Shown here: in pieces, positions 7,382-15,194 of the stretch
How the letters are laid out: each line of letters begins with the position of its first letter
Position numbering within the stretch: the first letter of the stretch is position 1
From: JAFDVL01 sp043775925
GTDB lineage: Bacteria > Acidobacteriota > Blastocatellia > RBC074
Assembly: GCA_043775925.1 (NCBI GenBank)
Contig: JAYVRW010000229.1
Coordinates: 1-17,684, forward strand
DNA: 17,684 nt
Direction of reading: 5' to 3'
The notes under the pieces: model-generated
What the model saw: the letters and a program-made list of their open reading frames with translations, nothing else
Database searches by the model: none
What the model was told of the DNA's origin: nothing
Made by a program: the position numbers and the translations under genes

Positions 7382-7702
7382 ATGTTTTTCCACATTGCGA
7401 TTTATCAGCCTTATCGTCGAGTTATCATCTTAGTATTGCCATTACTGGTATACCTATTCTTGATGGTCGTACAGCAGTCACAAGACACAGTCCAGATGCC
7501 TGGTGCTGCAATGAATCTTAACAATAATGAGCATACCAACAAGAAAATTATAGAAGACGTTGACTGGTTACGACCTTCACCTTTCATCTACCCATCTCAT
7601 GTTGCATTAATAACATTCCTATCTTCCTTTATCTTCTTTTTCCACTTCCGCCATATCTATCGGATAAGTCGGCGAAGTGAACGGGCGCCACCCGCTCGAT
7701 AG
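7382..7702 (+). CDS. Possible small two-helix membrane protein
   Basis: An open frame of 106 residues from ATG 7382 (an in-frame TTG at 7316 would add 22 residues of poor character). Two hydrophobic segments are clear: RVIILVLPLLVYLFLMVV near residues 14-31 and HVALITFLSSFIFFF near 75-89, followed by a basic tail (RISRRSERAPPAR). That pattern is plausible for a membrane protein with both ends inside, but I recognise no family and there is no ribosome binding site before the ATG. It lies between the promoter at 7123-7151 and the giant surface protein, so it would be co-transcribed. It could instead be untranslated leader sequence. Confidence 0.35.
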   Translation: MFFHIAIYQPYRRVIILVLPLLVYLFLMVVQQSQDTVQMPGAAMNLNNNEHTNKKIIEDVDWLRPSPFIYPSHVALITFLSSFIFFFHFRHIYRISRRSERAPPAR

Positions 7703-7833
7703 TAAATGGCCAGACTTCTGCCCATTCATAAATCATAGCTTGCTAACTCTCCCCACCACACAGATCGCTATACCTGTTCCCCATCTGACAGCGGTTTGCT
7801 CATGAAAAAACATAATTCACCTTGGAGATCATA

Positions 7834-10800
7834 ATGTCAAACCGTACAACTGAACACCGTTCGGTATTTCTTCGCCACGCAGCTCAATGGCTTGTTGGCA
7901 ATGCCAAAAATAAACGTACCTGGCTCCTCGTCAGTACTATTCTGATGGCTTTCAGCCTCTCTCTTTTCTCTTCTCCCACACGAGTCTTAGCCGGGAAACA
8001 ACTTCTGCAACAAGCCTGGACAACCGTTGCCTCCGTCACTGGATTGGAGCAGATACCAAGAACACTCAGCAAACCACAGGCAACGACCAAATTAATGACG
8101 GTCGCATCGAAAAATCCGATTCTGAATACTGTCAGCCTCAATATTGCCCGTCAGGGACATGCGGCGATTCGGCTCAGTAATGGCAGAATCCTGATCGTCG
8201 GTGGCGAAAATGCTAACGGCTTGATTAAAGAGTCAGAGATTTATGATCCCGTCACGCATCGGTCTTTATTGGCAGATAATTTGAATACTGCACGCACCGA
8301 ACATACGGCTACAGCGTTGCCGGACGGTCGCATCCTGATTGTCGGCGGACGAGGCCAGGCCCAACCGCTGCGCACAACAGAAATTTACGATGTCAACTCA
8401 AACGTTTTCAGAAACGGACCTTCCCTGAATCGCCCACGCGCTGGTCATAGCGCAACAGCGCTCGCCGATGGTCGCATTCTGATCGCCGGTGGCAGTGCCG
8501 ATGGCAGCGCCGAAATTTTCGATCCGGCCTCGCAAACTTTTTCGCTCGTAGCCGGGGGCTTAAATGTTGCCCGTTCACTCCATAGCGCTGTGACACTGAA
8601 AAATGGAAAAGTTCTGTTGGCAGGCGGTAAACTGGCGAACGGCAAAGCGCTCAACGCGGCTGAAATTTTCAATCCCGCCACGCAACAATTCGCAGCTACG
8701 ACAACCACTATGCGCGGTGCGCGTATCAGTCCGGCGCTGAATCTGCTGCCCGATGGCAAAGTACAGGTGATTGGCGGCGGCGAAGAAACGATGGAAATGT
8801 ACAACGCAGGTGGCAATTATTTCACCGCGTATGCGCATTTGTCTGCAAACGATGCAACCCTTTCTACCCCAGGACGTGCAGCGCTCTTTCACCGCAAAAA
8901 CCGCAAAGCGTCTGTCTCACCAGCTCAAACGGAATCCTTTACCAGAGAAGCCGTAGCCGAAGCTGACCCGACCTCTGATCCGACGGATCGTGATGCTTCT
9001 ACATCAACCGACACAGGCACTCAAACACTGATCGCAGGTGGTGTAGACAGCACAGACACGACGTTAGCCAGCGCTGTTGAAATGACAAGCTCTACAGCGT
9101 CCATTACTACCGATAAAACAGATTACTCGCCAGGTGAAATCGTGACAATTATAGGTAGTGGCTGGCAAGCGGGTGAGATCGTGCAGTTAACCCTGCATCG
9201 GGATAATGACACGCCTGATACTATTTTATTAGGAACAGCAGGCCAGGATGGCAACTTCACGAACTCTGAATATCTGGTGCAAGATAGTGATTTGCGCGTG
9301 GCATTTGTGCTCACGGCTGTCGGACAAACATCCGGCTCAGTTGCACTAACATTGTTTACCGATGCCCACTCTGTCAGCAGTGTCGTACCGAACAGTGGAA
9401 CGACTACAGGCGGAACAGCCGTTACGATTAACGGTTCAGGGTTCAATCAAAACAATGCTGGAATCAGTTTCACCTATTCTGTCACGTTCGGCACGACTAC
9501 AGTGTCAGCCACAAGAACCAGCAACAATGTACTGACCGCCATTACGCCCGCACACGCAGTAGGAGTGGTCAACGTAACTGTGAACCAAATCCCCAGTTCA
9601 GGGCTAACGACAACCGCGACCCTGGTTAATGGATTTACCTACACAGGTACTATAGCCACGACAACTTCCATCAATGCTCCAACCATTACCTATGGCAGCA
9701 ATGGGAGCGTCACCGTTACGGTTACTTCAGGATCGGGAACACCGACGGGCAATATATCGTTGAGTGTTGACAGTGGAGGCGCAATCACACAAGCCTTGTC
9801 CAGCGGTTCATCAATATTCACGCTCAGTGGTTTAAGCGCAGGCTCGCACAGCTTGACAGCAAACTATGCGGCACAAGCCGGCTTTGGAGCGAGTACAGCT
9901 TCAGGCAGTATACAGGTCAATCAAAAGGCGTTGACCGGCAGCATTACGGCACAGAGCAAAACCTACGACGGCAATACGACAGCGACGATCCTAACCCGCA
10001 CGTTGACCGGTGTCGTCGGTGCTGATGATGTCAGCTACACTGGCGGTACAGCAACCTTTGATACAAAGAATGTAGGTACAGGCAAGACTGTTACGGCTAC
10101 TGGATTAAGCCTGATAGGGACTGCTGCCAGTAACTATACCGTAAACTCGACAGCGACGACTACAGCAAACATCACAGCTCGGTCGCTCACGGTCAGCGCG
10201 ACCGCCAGCAATAAGGTGTACGATGGCACAACCGCTGCCACCGTTAGCTTGTCCGACAATCGCGTGAGTGGCGATACATTAACGGTTGCCTCCACTAACG
10301 CAACATTCGCCAACAAGAATGTTGGCACGGGCAAGTTAGTGACTGTCAGCGGCATCTCAATCAGTGGGGCTGACGCAGGCAATTACACGGTCAATACTTC
10401 GGCAACTACAACTGCCGACATCACGACCAAATCCATCACCGTCACCGCCGTCACCGACAGCAAGACTTACGACGGCACGACTGCTTCGGGCGGTACGCCG
10501 ACGATTGCGCCTGGTTTAGCTAGTGGTGATACGGCCAGCTTTACGCAAGCGTTCGACAGCGGGAACGTTGGGGCACGCACATTGACCCCATCCGGTTCAG
10601 TGAGCGACGGCAACGGCGGGAATAACTATGCCGTAACATTTGCCAACGTGAGCGGAAGCATTACGGCACGGCCTCTTACCGTGACGGCGGATGCCAGAAA
10701 TAAGACCTATGGCGACGCCGACCCGACGTTGACTTATCAAGTCACGAGCGGCTCGTTGGTCAGCGGTGACAGTCTCAGTGGCAATCTCACGCGTGTCACC

Positions 10801-13734
10801 GGAGAAAGTGTTGGCGGCTACGCGATCCAGCAAGGGACACTGACGGCGGGAAGCAATTACATGCTGACCTACGTCGGAGCTAACCTGACGATCTCGGCAC
10901 GTGCCATCACCGTGACGGCAGACGCTAAGAATAAGACTTATGGTGATGCTGATCCAGCACTAACGTATCAGATCACCAGTGGGTCATTAGCCTTTACTGA
11001 TACTTTCAGCGGCGCATTAACCCGCGCAGCAGGCGAAGGTGTAGGGACGTATGCGATTCTACAGGGAACGCTCGCGCTCGGCACTAACTATTCGCTGAGT
11101 TATGTGGGGGCGAACCTCACTATCGGCCAACGGGCAGTGACAGTGACAGCAGATGCCCAGACGAAAGTCTATGGCAATGCCGATCCGTCATTGACCTATC
11201 AAATCACCAGCGGTTCGCTCGCCTTCAGTGACGCCTTCACAGGGGCGTTGACTCGCGCCGTCGGCGAGGGCATCGGCAATTATGCCATCCAACAAGGCAC
11301 ACTGGCCTTGAATGGCAACTACGCGCTGACCTACGTCGGAGCCAATCTGACAATTACCGCGCGTCCGATTACGGTGACGGCAGACGCCAAGAGTAAAACC
11401 TACGGTGATGCTGATCCGGCACTAACGTATCAGATCACCAGTGGGGCGCTCGCATTCAGCGATGCCTTTACGGGCAGCTTGACACGCGTGTCGGGTGAAA
11501 GCGCTAACACGTATGCCATTCAGCAAGGGACGCTGGCGCTGAACAGCAATTACATGCTGACCTACGTCGGAGCTAACCTGACGATCTCGGCACGTGCCAT
11601 CACCGTGACCGCAGACGCTAAGAATAAGACTTATGGTGATGCTGATCCAGCACTAACATATCAGATCACCAGTGGGTCATTAGCCTTCACCGATGTTTTC
11701 ACCGGAGCGTTAACACGTGGCGCGGGCGAGAATATTGGGGCGTATGCGATCACGCAAGACACGTTGGCCTTGAATGGTAACTACGCGCTGGCTTACGTCG
11801 GAGCCAATCTGACCATCACTAAGCGAGGTCTAACCCTCACGGCACAGACCAATACCAAGACCTACGACGGCATCACTAGCGTTGCCGCTGTTCCGATGGT
11901 ATCCGGTTTGCAATTCAGTGATACCGTTTCTGGTCTTACGGAAACTTACGACAATCGGAACACTGGAACAGGTAAGACTCTCTCCGTTGCTACCTACACG
12001 GTCAACGACGGCAACGGTGGTAACAACTATACGGTGACCACCGCTACTGACACGACTGGCGTCATTAACAAAGCTCCGTTGACGATCACGGCCTTGACCA
12101 ACACCAAAGTGTATGACGCCGCCGCCAGCGCCATCGCTACGCCGACGACCAACGGGTTGCAAGGCAGCGATACGGTGACGAGCTTGTCCGAAACGTATGA
12201 CAATCGTCATGTCGGCACGGGCAAGACCTTGTCAGTGACAGGCTACACAGTTAACGACGGTAATGGCGGCAACAACTACACTGTTACCACTGTGCCGAAC
12301 GTAACCGGTGTGATTAGCAAGGCTCCGTTGACGATCACTGCCTTGACCAACACCAAGGTCTTCGACGGTACAATCAATGCCGCCGCTATTCCATCGGTGA
12401 GTGGATTACAAGGCTCGGATACCGTCAGTGGTCTGAGCGAAACTTACAACAACCAATACGTCGGCACAGGCAAAACGCTTTCGGTGGCCAGCTATATGGT
12501 CAACGATGGCAACGGTGGAAACAATTACAACGTTTCCACTGCGACCAACCCAACCGGCGTTATTACGGCGGCGGGTACGGCTGTAACGTCGGTTACAGTT
12601 ACTCCTGGTACGCAGCAGTACAGCGATAAGGTTGACCTCTCCGCCACGACTGCTTCATCGCCGGGGATTGGTGGAAGCGTGAGTTTCTACATCAACGGAA
12701 CTTCGGCACTGCAACTACTGGGGACAGTCAGTGTCGTACCAAATGGCACGGCCAGCCTCACGGGAGTTGCATTGCTGGAAACGGTGGCAGGTTCGATGTC
12801 ACCCGGTACGCATACGGTGAAAGCCGTGTTTACGCCAAGCGATACGCTCAACTACTCAGCTAGTAATAACACGGCATCGCTTACTATCACGCAGGAGGAT
12901 GCGACCGCGACTTACTCCGGCCCGGCTTATTTTGCAACGTCTTCACCGACTTCAACGACAGCCGCCGTCACGTTGTCCGCAACAGTGGTGGATGCAGCCG
13001 ATGGAGCGCGGGGTGACATTCGCAAGGCGACCGTCGAATTCCGCCGGGATTCCCCTGCGGGCGCTCTGCTTGGTAGCGCCAACGTTGGTTTAGTCAATAC
13101 GGCTGATCTAACGGTTGGTACGGCCACAACGACATTCAGCTACACCCTAAGCGGTTCAGAAGCGAACTCGAATGGTGTAGCGTTGAATGTTTATGTGGTC
13201 ATAAAGGGCTACTACACCTACGCCGATACTCAACCGACAGTCGTCACGGTCACAATTCCAGGCACAGACAGCGTGAATGGCGGCGGACATTTGGTGCTGA
13301 CGAGTTCGAATGGACAATATGCAGGCTTGACCGGCTCGAAGATGAACTTCGGCTTTACGATGAAGTACAACAACAGCGGTAAAAATCTGCAAGGACAGGC
13401 GAACATTATTATCCGCGCCAACGATGGCAAGGTGTATCAGGTCAAGGGCAATGCGATTGATTCGCTGGCCGTGAGCGGAACGACTTATCCCAAAGGCGGA
13501 ACGTTCGTGACCAAAGCGAATTTAACGGACATTACCAACCCGTTGGCTCCGATTGCTATCGGTGGCAATCTGAAACTCCAGGTGGAGATGACCGATGCAG
13601 CGCTCGGCGGACAAACCGATAAGGTTGGCATCACGCTGTGGAATTCAGCCGGTGGTTTGTTCTTCTCAAGCAATTGGACGGGAACCACTTCCATTCAGCA
13701 ATTGCTCGGTGGAGGTAATATTTCGGTAAGATAA
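7834..13734 (+). CDS. Giant secreted repeat protein: kelch, IPT/TIG, YDG and MBG repeats
   Basis: 1966 residues from ATG 7834, chosen because GGAG (7824-7827) lies 6 nt upstream; the TTG at 7822 would overlap that site. A long basic n-region and hydrophobic core (residues 30-46, then RVLAGK) indicate export. Order: five kelch motifs (about 102-335, e.g. GRILIVGG), a Thr/Ser/Asp-rich linker, a beta domain from about 420, an IPT/TIG domain (about 512-606, SSVVPNSGTTTGGTAVTING), an Ig-like domain (to 698), three YDG repeats (699-945), five MBG repeats of exactly 77 residues (946-1330), three YDG-like repeats of exactly 83 (1331-1579), an Ig-like domain and a C-terminal domain to 1966. I see no cysteine, no LPXTG and no autotransporter barrel. 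Probably an extracellular adhesin or matrix-type protein. It has its own promoter and terminator and is flanked by a duplicated gene end. Confidence 0.85.
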   Translation: MSNRTTEHRSVFLRHAAQWLVGNAKNKRTWLLVSTILMAFSLSLFSSPTRVLAGKQLLQQAWTTVASVTGLEQIPRTLSKPQATTKLMTVASKNPILNTVSLNIARQGHAAIRLSNGRILIVGGENANGLIKESEIYDPVTHRSLLADNLNTARTEHTATALPDGRILIVGGRGQAQPLRTTEIYDVNSNVFRNGPSLNRPRAGHSATALADGRILIAGGSADGSAEIFDPASQTFSLVAGGLNVARSLHSAVTLKNGKVLLAGGKLANGKALNAAEIFNPATQQFAATTTTMRGARISPALNLLPDGKVQVIGGGEETMEMYNAGGNYFTAYAHLSANDATLSTPGRAALFHRKNRKASVSPAQTESFTREAVAEADPTSDPTDRDASTSTDTGTQTLIAGGVDSTDTTLASAVEMTSSTASITTDKTDYSPGEIVTIIGSGWQAGEIVQLTLHRDNDTPDTILLGTAGQDGNFTNSEYLVQDSDLRVAFVLTAVGQTSGSVALTLFTDAHSVSSVVPNSGTTTGGTAVTINGSGFNQNNAGISFTYSVTFGTTTVSATRTSNNVLTAITPAHAVGVVNVTVNQIPSSGLTTTATLVNGFTYTGTIATTTSINAPTITYGSNGSVTVTVTSGSGTPTGNISLSVDSGGAITQALSSGSSIFTLSGLSAGSHSLTANYAAQAGFGASTASGSIQVNQKALTGSITAQSKTYDGNTTATILTRTLTGVVGADDVSYTGGTATFDTKNVGTGKTVTATGLSLIGTAASNYTVNSTATTTANITARSLTVSATASNKVYDGTTAATVSLSDNRVSGDTLTVASTNATFANKNVGTGKLVTVSGISISGADAGNYTVNTSATTTADITTKSITVTAVTDSKTYDGTTASGGTPTIAPGLASGDTASFTQAFDSGNVGARTLTPSGSVSDGNGGNNYAVTFANVSGSITARPLTVTADARNKTYGDADPTLTYQVTSGSLVSGDSLSGNLTRVTGESVGGYAIQQGTLTAGSNYMLTYVGANLTISARAITVTADAKNKTYGDADPALTYQITSGSLAFTDTFSGALTRAAGEGVGTYAILQGTLALGTNYSLSYVGANLTIGQRAVTVTADAQTKVYGNADPSLTYQITSGSLAFSDAFTGALTRAVGEGIGNYAIQQGTLALNGNYALTYVGANLTITARPITVTADAKSKTYGDADPALTYQITSGALAFSDAFTGSLTRVSGESANTYAIQQGTLALNSNYMLTYVGANLTISARAITVTADAKNKTYGDADPALTYQITSGSLAFTDVFTGALTRGAGENIGAYAITQDTLALNGNYALAYVGANLTITKRGLTLTAQTNTKTYDGITSVAAVPMVSGLQFSDTVSGLTETYDNRNTGTGKTLSVATYTVNDGNGGNNYTVTTATDTTGVINKAPLTITALTNTKVYDAAASAIATPTTNGLQGSDTVTSLSETYDNRHVGTGKTLSVTGYTVNDGNGGNNYTVTTVPNVTGVISKAPLTITALTNTKVFDGTINAAAIPSVSGLQGSDTVSGLSETYNNQYVGTGKTLSVASYMVNDGNGGNNYNVSTATNPTGVITAAGTAVTSVTVTPGTQQYSDKVDLSATTASSPGIGGSVSFYINGTSALQLLGTVSVVPNGTASLTGVALLETVAGSMSPGTHTVKAVFTPSDTLNYSASNNTASLTITQEDATATYSGPAYFATSSPTSTTAAVTLSATVVDAADGARGDIRKATVEFRRDSPAGALLGSANVGLVNTADLTVGTATTTFSYTLSGSEANSNGVALNVYVVIKGYYTYADTQPTVVTVTIPGTDSVNGGGHLVLTSSNGQYAGLTGSKMNFGFTMKYNNSGKNLQGQANIIIRANDGKVYQVKGNAIDSLAVSGTTYPKGGTFVTKANLTDITNPLAPIAIGGNLKLQVEMTDAALGGQTDKVGITLWNSAGGLFFSSNWTGTTSIQQLLGGGNISVR
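9928..10668 (+). repeat. YDG-type repeats, first block (3 copies)
   Basis: Three protein repeats of about 80 residues in the giant surface protein, each with K-x-YDG near its start (SKTYDGNTT, NKVYDGTTA, SKTYDGTTA) and a NVGTGK or NVGAR motif in the middle, ending in N-Y-x-V. They are stacked beta-sandwich modules known from secreted adhesin-like proteins. Confidence 0.75.
10852..10994 (+). repeat. Near-identical direct repeat, copy 1
   Basis: 143 bp matching 11545-11687 with two mismatches, spanning the end of MBG repeat 1 and the start of repeat 2. The 693-bp offset is exactly three 231-bp units, so recombination between the copies would delete or duplicate three modules in frame. Confidence 0.85.
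11545..11687 (+). repeat. Near-identical direct repeat, copy 2
   Basis: Partner of 10852-10994, spanning the end of MBG repeat 4 and the start of repeat 5. The other MBG units diverge much more at DNA level, which points to recent duplication or gene conversion. Confidence 0.85.
11824..12570 (+). repeat. YDG-like repeats, second block (3 x 249 bp)
   Basis: Three in-frame units of exactly 83 codons sharing LT[LI]TA ... NTK-x-[YF]D, SGLQ-x-SDTV, TGKTLSV and NDGNGGNNY. The second unit has YDAAA in place of YDG. Confidence 0.85.
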
Positions 13735-13759
13735 AATTGCCGATTGAAAGAAGGTAAAA

Positions 13760-13800
13760 AAAAAGCCTGCTGCCGGAATAATTCCAGCCGCAGGCTTTTT
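13760..13800 (+). terminator. Strong Rho-independent terminator of the giant surface protein gene
   Basis: AAAAAGCCTGC (13760-13770) pairs with GCAGGCTTTTT (13790-13800) around a loop that can itself fold (GGAA, TAA, TTCC). The 3' T-tract ends a transcript from the surface protein gene, whose stop is at 13734; the 5' A-tract would make it work from the other strand as well. Confidence 0.9.
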
Positions 13801-13826
13801 ATATTGTGTTGCGATAAATAAGTAGA

Positions 13827-13896
13827 GTGGGATTCTATTGAGAAAAAAGAAATTATCTTTCGTCATCCAACGACGCCGCAAAGTTTGTTTGAGTAA
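13827..13896 (+). pseudogene. Detached 3' end of a PA0069-type radical SAM gene
   Basis: An ungapped 70-bp match to 6987-7056, 80% identical by my count, in the same orientation. In the matching frame it reads WDSIEKKEIIFRHPTTPQSL and then FE and a TAA stop, against WGSIEKKETTFRRPTAQRSL plus FE in the full gene. Many of the differences are synonymous, so both ends evolved as coding sequence before separation. Nothing upstream of 13827 resembles the rest of the gene. It looks like a displaced original gene end or the remains of a second copy. Confidence 0.75.
13833..13852 (+). repeat. Direct repeat copy 2 (possible attachment site)
   Basis: Identical 20-bp partner of 6993-7012, 6840 bp away, on the far side of the giant surface protein gene and its terminator. 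Confidence 0.6.
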
Positions 13897-13914
13897 TAGG
13901 CTATTGAGTCTTTA

Positions 13915-13973
13915 AAGTCCGTAGAGTCTATCAAATCGAACGACATTTCCGACTCAAAAGACTCTACGGACTT
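13915..13973 (-). terminator. Long hairpin downstream of the peroxiredoxin gene
   Basis: AAGTCCGTAGAGTC (13915-13928) is the exact reverse complement of 13960-13973; a further GAGTC/GACTC pair (13906-13910 and 13951-13955) lies nearby. It begins 4 bp beyond the peroxiredoxin stop. The loop is 31 nt and no run of U follows, so termination is only a guess; it could be a different repeat family. Confidence 0.45.
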
Positions 13974-13977
13974 GATT

Positions 13978-14580
13978 TTAGGTCTTCTTTTTCATAATGC
14001 CTGCAAACACGCTGCAAGCTTTGACTGCGCCTTCGGTATTGATCGCGGCAGCGCCTTCTTCGATGTAAGTGATGACGCCTTTTTTATCAATGACAAAGGT
14101 TGCGCGCATCGCAATCTTCATTTTCTCGTTGACTTCGTTGTAGATGCCGAAGCTCTTCGAGGCTTTGTAATCGGAATCGCTCAGCAGTGGAAAGGTTAAG
14201 CCGAGTTCTTGGTGGAATTTGGTGTTGATGTCGAGGGGGTCGGTGCTAATGCCGTAAACCTTCGCGCCGGATGCTTCAAATTTGGCAATATCAGCCTGAT
14301 ATGCCTTCATTTCCTTCGTTCAGCCACCTGTGAAGGCTTTGGGATAAAATGCCAGCACGACATTTGTTTTCCCTTTGAGTTTTTTCAATTGAATGGTTTT
14401 GCCGTCTACGCCAACGAGCGTAAAATCAGGCGCTTTGTCGCCGACTTTCAAGTGCGTCTTGATGGCAGGCGGTTTCGCAGCAGGTTGCGCGGGCTGAGCT
14501 GGTTGCGGTTGCGCTTGTCCAAACGCGGCGACCGTCAACAAAATCAACACTGCAACCAAGCCGAACATTTTTCGTATCAT
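13978..14580 (-). CDS. Exported peroxiredoxin, probable selenoprotein (TGA = selenocysteine 87)
   Basis: Read through one in-frame TGA (14320-14322), this is a 200-residue AhpC/TSA-type peroxiredoxin that would reduce peroxides outside the cytoplasm. It has a signal peptide (KMFGLVAVLILLTVAAFGQA), a short Gln/Pro/Ala linker, then KVGDKAPDFTLVGVDGKTI. The TGA falls exactly on the peroxidatic cysteine of the PxxxTxxC motif: P80-KAF-T84-GG-U87-TKEM. The frame continues intact with VYGISTDPLD, the catalytic-type Arg159 in MRATFVIDKKG and Cys189. A SECIS-like hairpin follows the TGA (see 14284-14305). GGAGG lies 7 nt before ATG 14580. Selenocysteine at this position is known in other bacterial peroxiredoxins; export and this lineage are less usual. 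The alternative, a nonsense mutation, is unlikely given the exact position and hairpin. No selA/B/C/D lies in the window. Confidence 0.85.
14284..14305 (-). promoter_or_regulatory. Bacterial SECIS-like hairpin
   Basis: On the mRNA, 14 nt after the UGA, GGCA and UAUCA pair with UGAUA and UGCC; one U bulges, and a 3-nt GGC loop lies at 14294-14296. The loop starts 23 nt after the UGA and begins with G. This fits the known rules for bacterial SECIS elements: apical loop roughly 14-37 nt from the UGA, with a G among its first two bases. It would bind SelB and direct selenocysteine insertion. Confidence 0.8.
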
Positions 14581-14598
14581 GGTTTTTCCTCCGTAAAG

Positions 14599-14700
14599 TT
14601 ATTTCGATAAAGCAAGAATTGTTGCGTGAACTGCTTGCACAACTTGTGCCATGCGATTGTAGTCGAGTTTTTCCAGCCTGTCTTGTGCTGTGCTGTTTTT
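14599..14700 (-). pseudogene. Leftover 3' end of an M28-type peptidase gene
   Basis: The minus strand reads NSTAQDRLEKLDYNRMAQVV, then QAVHATILALSK and TAA. This resembles the C-terminus of M28 family aminopeptidases (HTAQDT-x-[DE]-K-[LI]-D ... M ... VQAV pattern), from memory. The frame hits a stop at 14710-14712, inside the cupin gene, so the rest of the peptidase is missing. The fragment ends 18 bp before the peroxiredoxin start, as an upstream operon partner would. The cupin gene seems to have replaced the 5' part through a rearrangement near 14700. Confidence 0.5.
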
Positions 14701-15040
14701 AGCTATCACCTAATCGTTTTGTTTCATTGCGTTCGATGACTAAGGCTAACGGCATTGCGCCTGTCTCGTTCGCTTTCGGGCAATGTTGTAAGCCTTTCGG
14801 GATCACGATGCCTTCGCCTGCTTTTAATAAAAAATCGCCGGTTTCCGTCTGAAATAAAATTTCGCCTTCGAGCACGATAAATGATTCGTCTTCGTTTTCG
14901 TGCGCGTGCCAGCGTTCAAATTCGCCTTGAAATTTGACCAGGCGAATGGCGAAATCGTCTACCGTTGCAAGGTTGATAGGCGAGTACGCCTCTGTAATTT
15001 CGTCGCGTTTTTGTTTGATGGAGAAAAGTTGAATGTCCAT
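14699..15040 (-). CDS. Small cupin domain protein
   Basis: 113 residues, a single conserved cupin barrel. The metal-binding motif 1 is WHAHENEDESFIVLEGEI (His, His, Glu ligands), followed by a GDFLLKAGEGIVIPKGLQH stretch typical of cupin motif 2 (G-x-x-x-x-P-x-G-x-x-H). Such small cupins are metal-dependent isomerases, dioxygenases or sugar-binding proteins, and no specific substrate can be assigned. The gene ends at the peptidase remnant. Its ATG is only 8 bp from a REPIN element, so its promoter and ribosome binding site are either inside the element or lost; no ribosome binding site is visible. Probably cytoplasmic, as there is no signal peptide. Confidence 0.82.
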   Translation of the reverse strand: MDIQLFSIKQKRDEITEAYSPINLATVDDFAIRLVKFQGEFERWHAHENEDESFIVLEGEILFQTETGDFLLKAGEGIVIPKGLQHCPKANETGAMPLALVIERNETKRLGDS

Positions 15041-15048
15041 AGTTTTTT

Positions 15049-15137
15049 GGCAGAAGCCCGACTGTTAAGGAGGGCAACCGTGCGCTGAAAGCTGCCTCCT
15101 CAGTACGGACGCCCTTGCTGACACGCAGGCTTCTGCC
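15049..15137 (+). repeat. REPIN-like element, full copy (89 bp)
   Basis: A 27-nt arm (15049-15075, GGCAGAAGCCCGACTG ... AAGGAGGGC), a 35-nt centre and a 27-nt arm (15111-15137, GCCCTTGCTGACACGC ... TTCTGCC) in inverted orientation. The two arm types match each other at 20 of 27 positions. It lies directly upstream of the cupin gene and 3' of the transposase gene. Confidence 0.85.
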
Positions 15138-15143
15138 TCTTGT

Positions 15144-15170
15144 GGCAGAAGCCCGACTGTTAAGGAGGGC
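15144..15170 (+). repeat. Single REP arm 3' of the transposase gene
   Basis: 27 bp identical to 15049-15075 and 17604-17630. It lies 24 bp beyond the transposase stop, and its inverted partner is 15786-15812 on the other side. Together they bracket the transposase as inverted repeats. Confidence 0.8.
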
Positions 15171-15194
15171 GCGGTTTCATTACTAATAATTCCA

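Larger units (their letters stand above)
10669..11823 (+). repeat. Five MBG repeats of 231 bp
   Basis: Five in-frame units of exactly 77 codons (5 x 231 = 1155 bp). Each follows the pattern R-x-[IVL]-TVTAD ... K-x-YG-[DN]-ADP ... LTYQ[IV]TSG ... NY ... YVGANLTI. Repeats 2 and 5 are almost identical at their start. Confidence 0.88.

Noticed and set aside
7822..7833. TTG start for the giant surface protein
   Set aside because: The TTG overlaps the GGAG ribosome binding site that serves ATG 7834.
10669..12570. Separate minus-strand and other-frame ORFs inside the giant gene
   Set aside because: They are shadows of a highly repetitive Thr/Ser/Gly-rich coding frame and show no domain, start signal or independent support.
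13978..14580. Peroxiredoxin read as a pseudogene or as two separate small genes
   Set aside because: The only defect is a TGA exactly at the catalytic cysteine, followed by a SECIS-like hairpin at the right distance. The second ORF has no ribosome binding site and would lack the active site.
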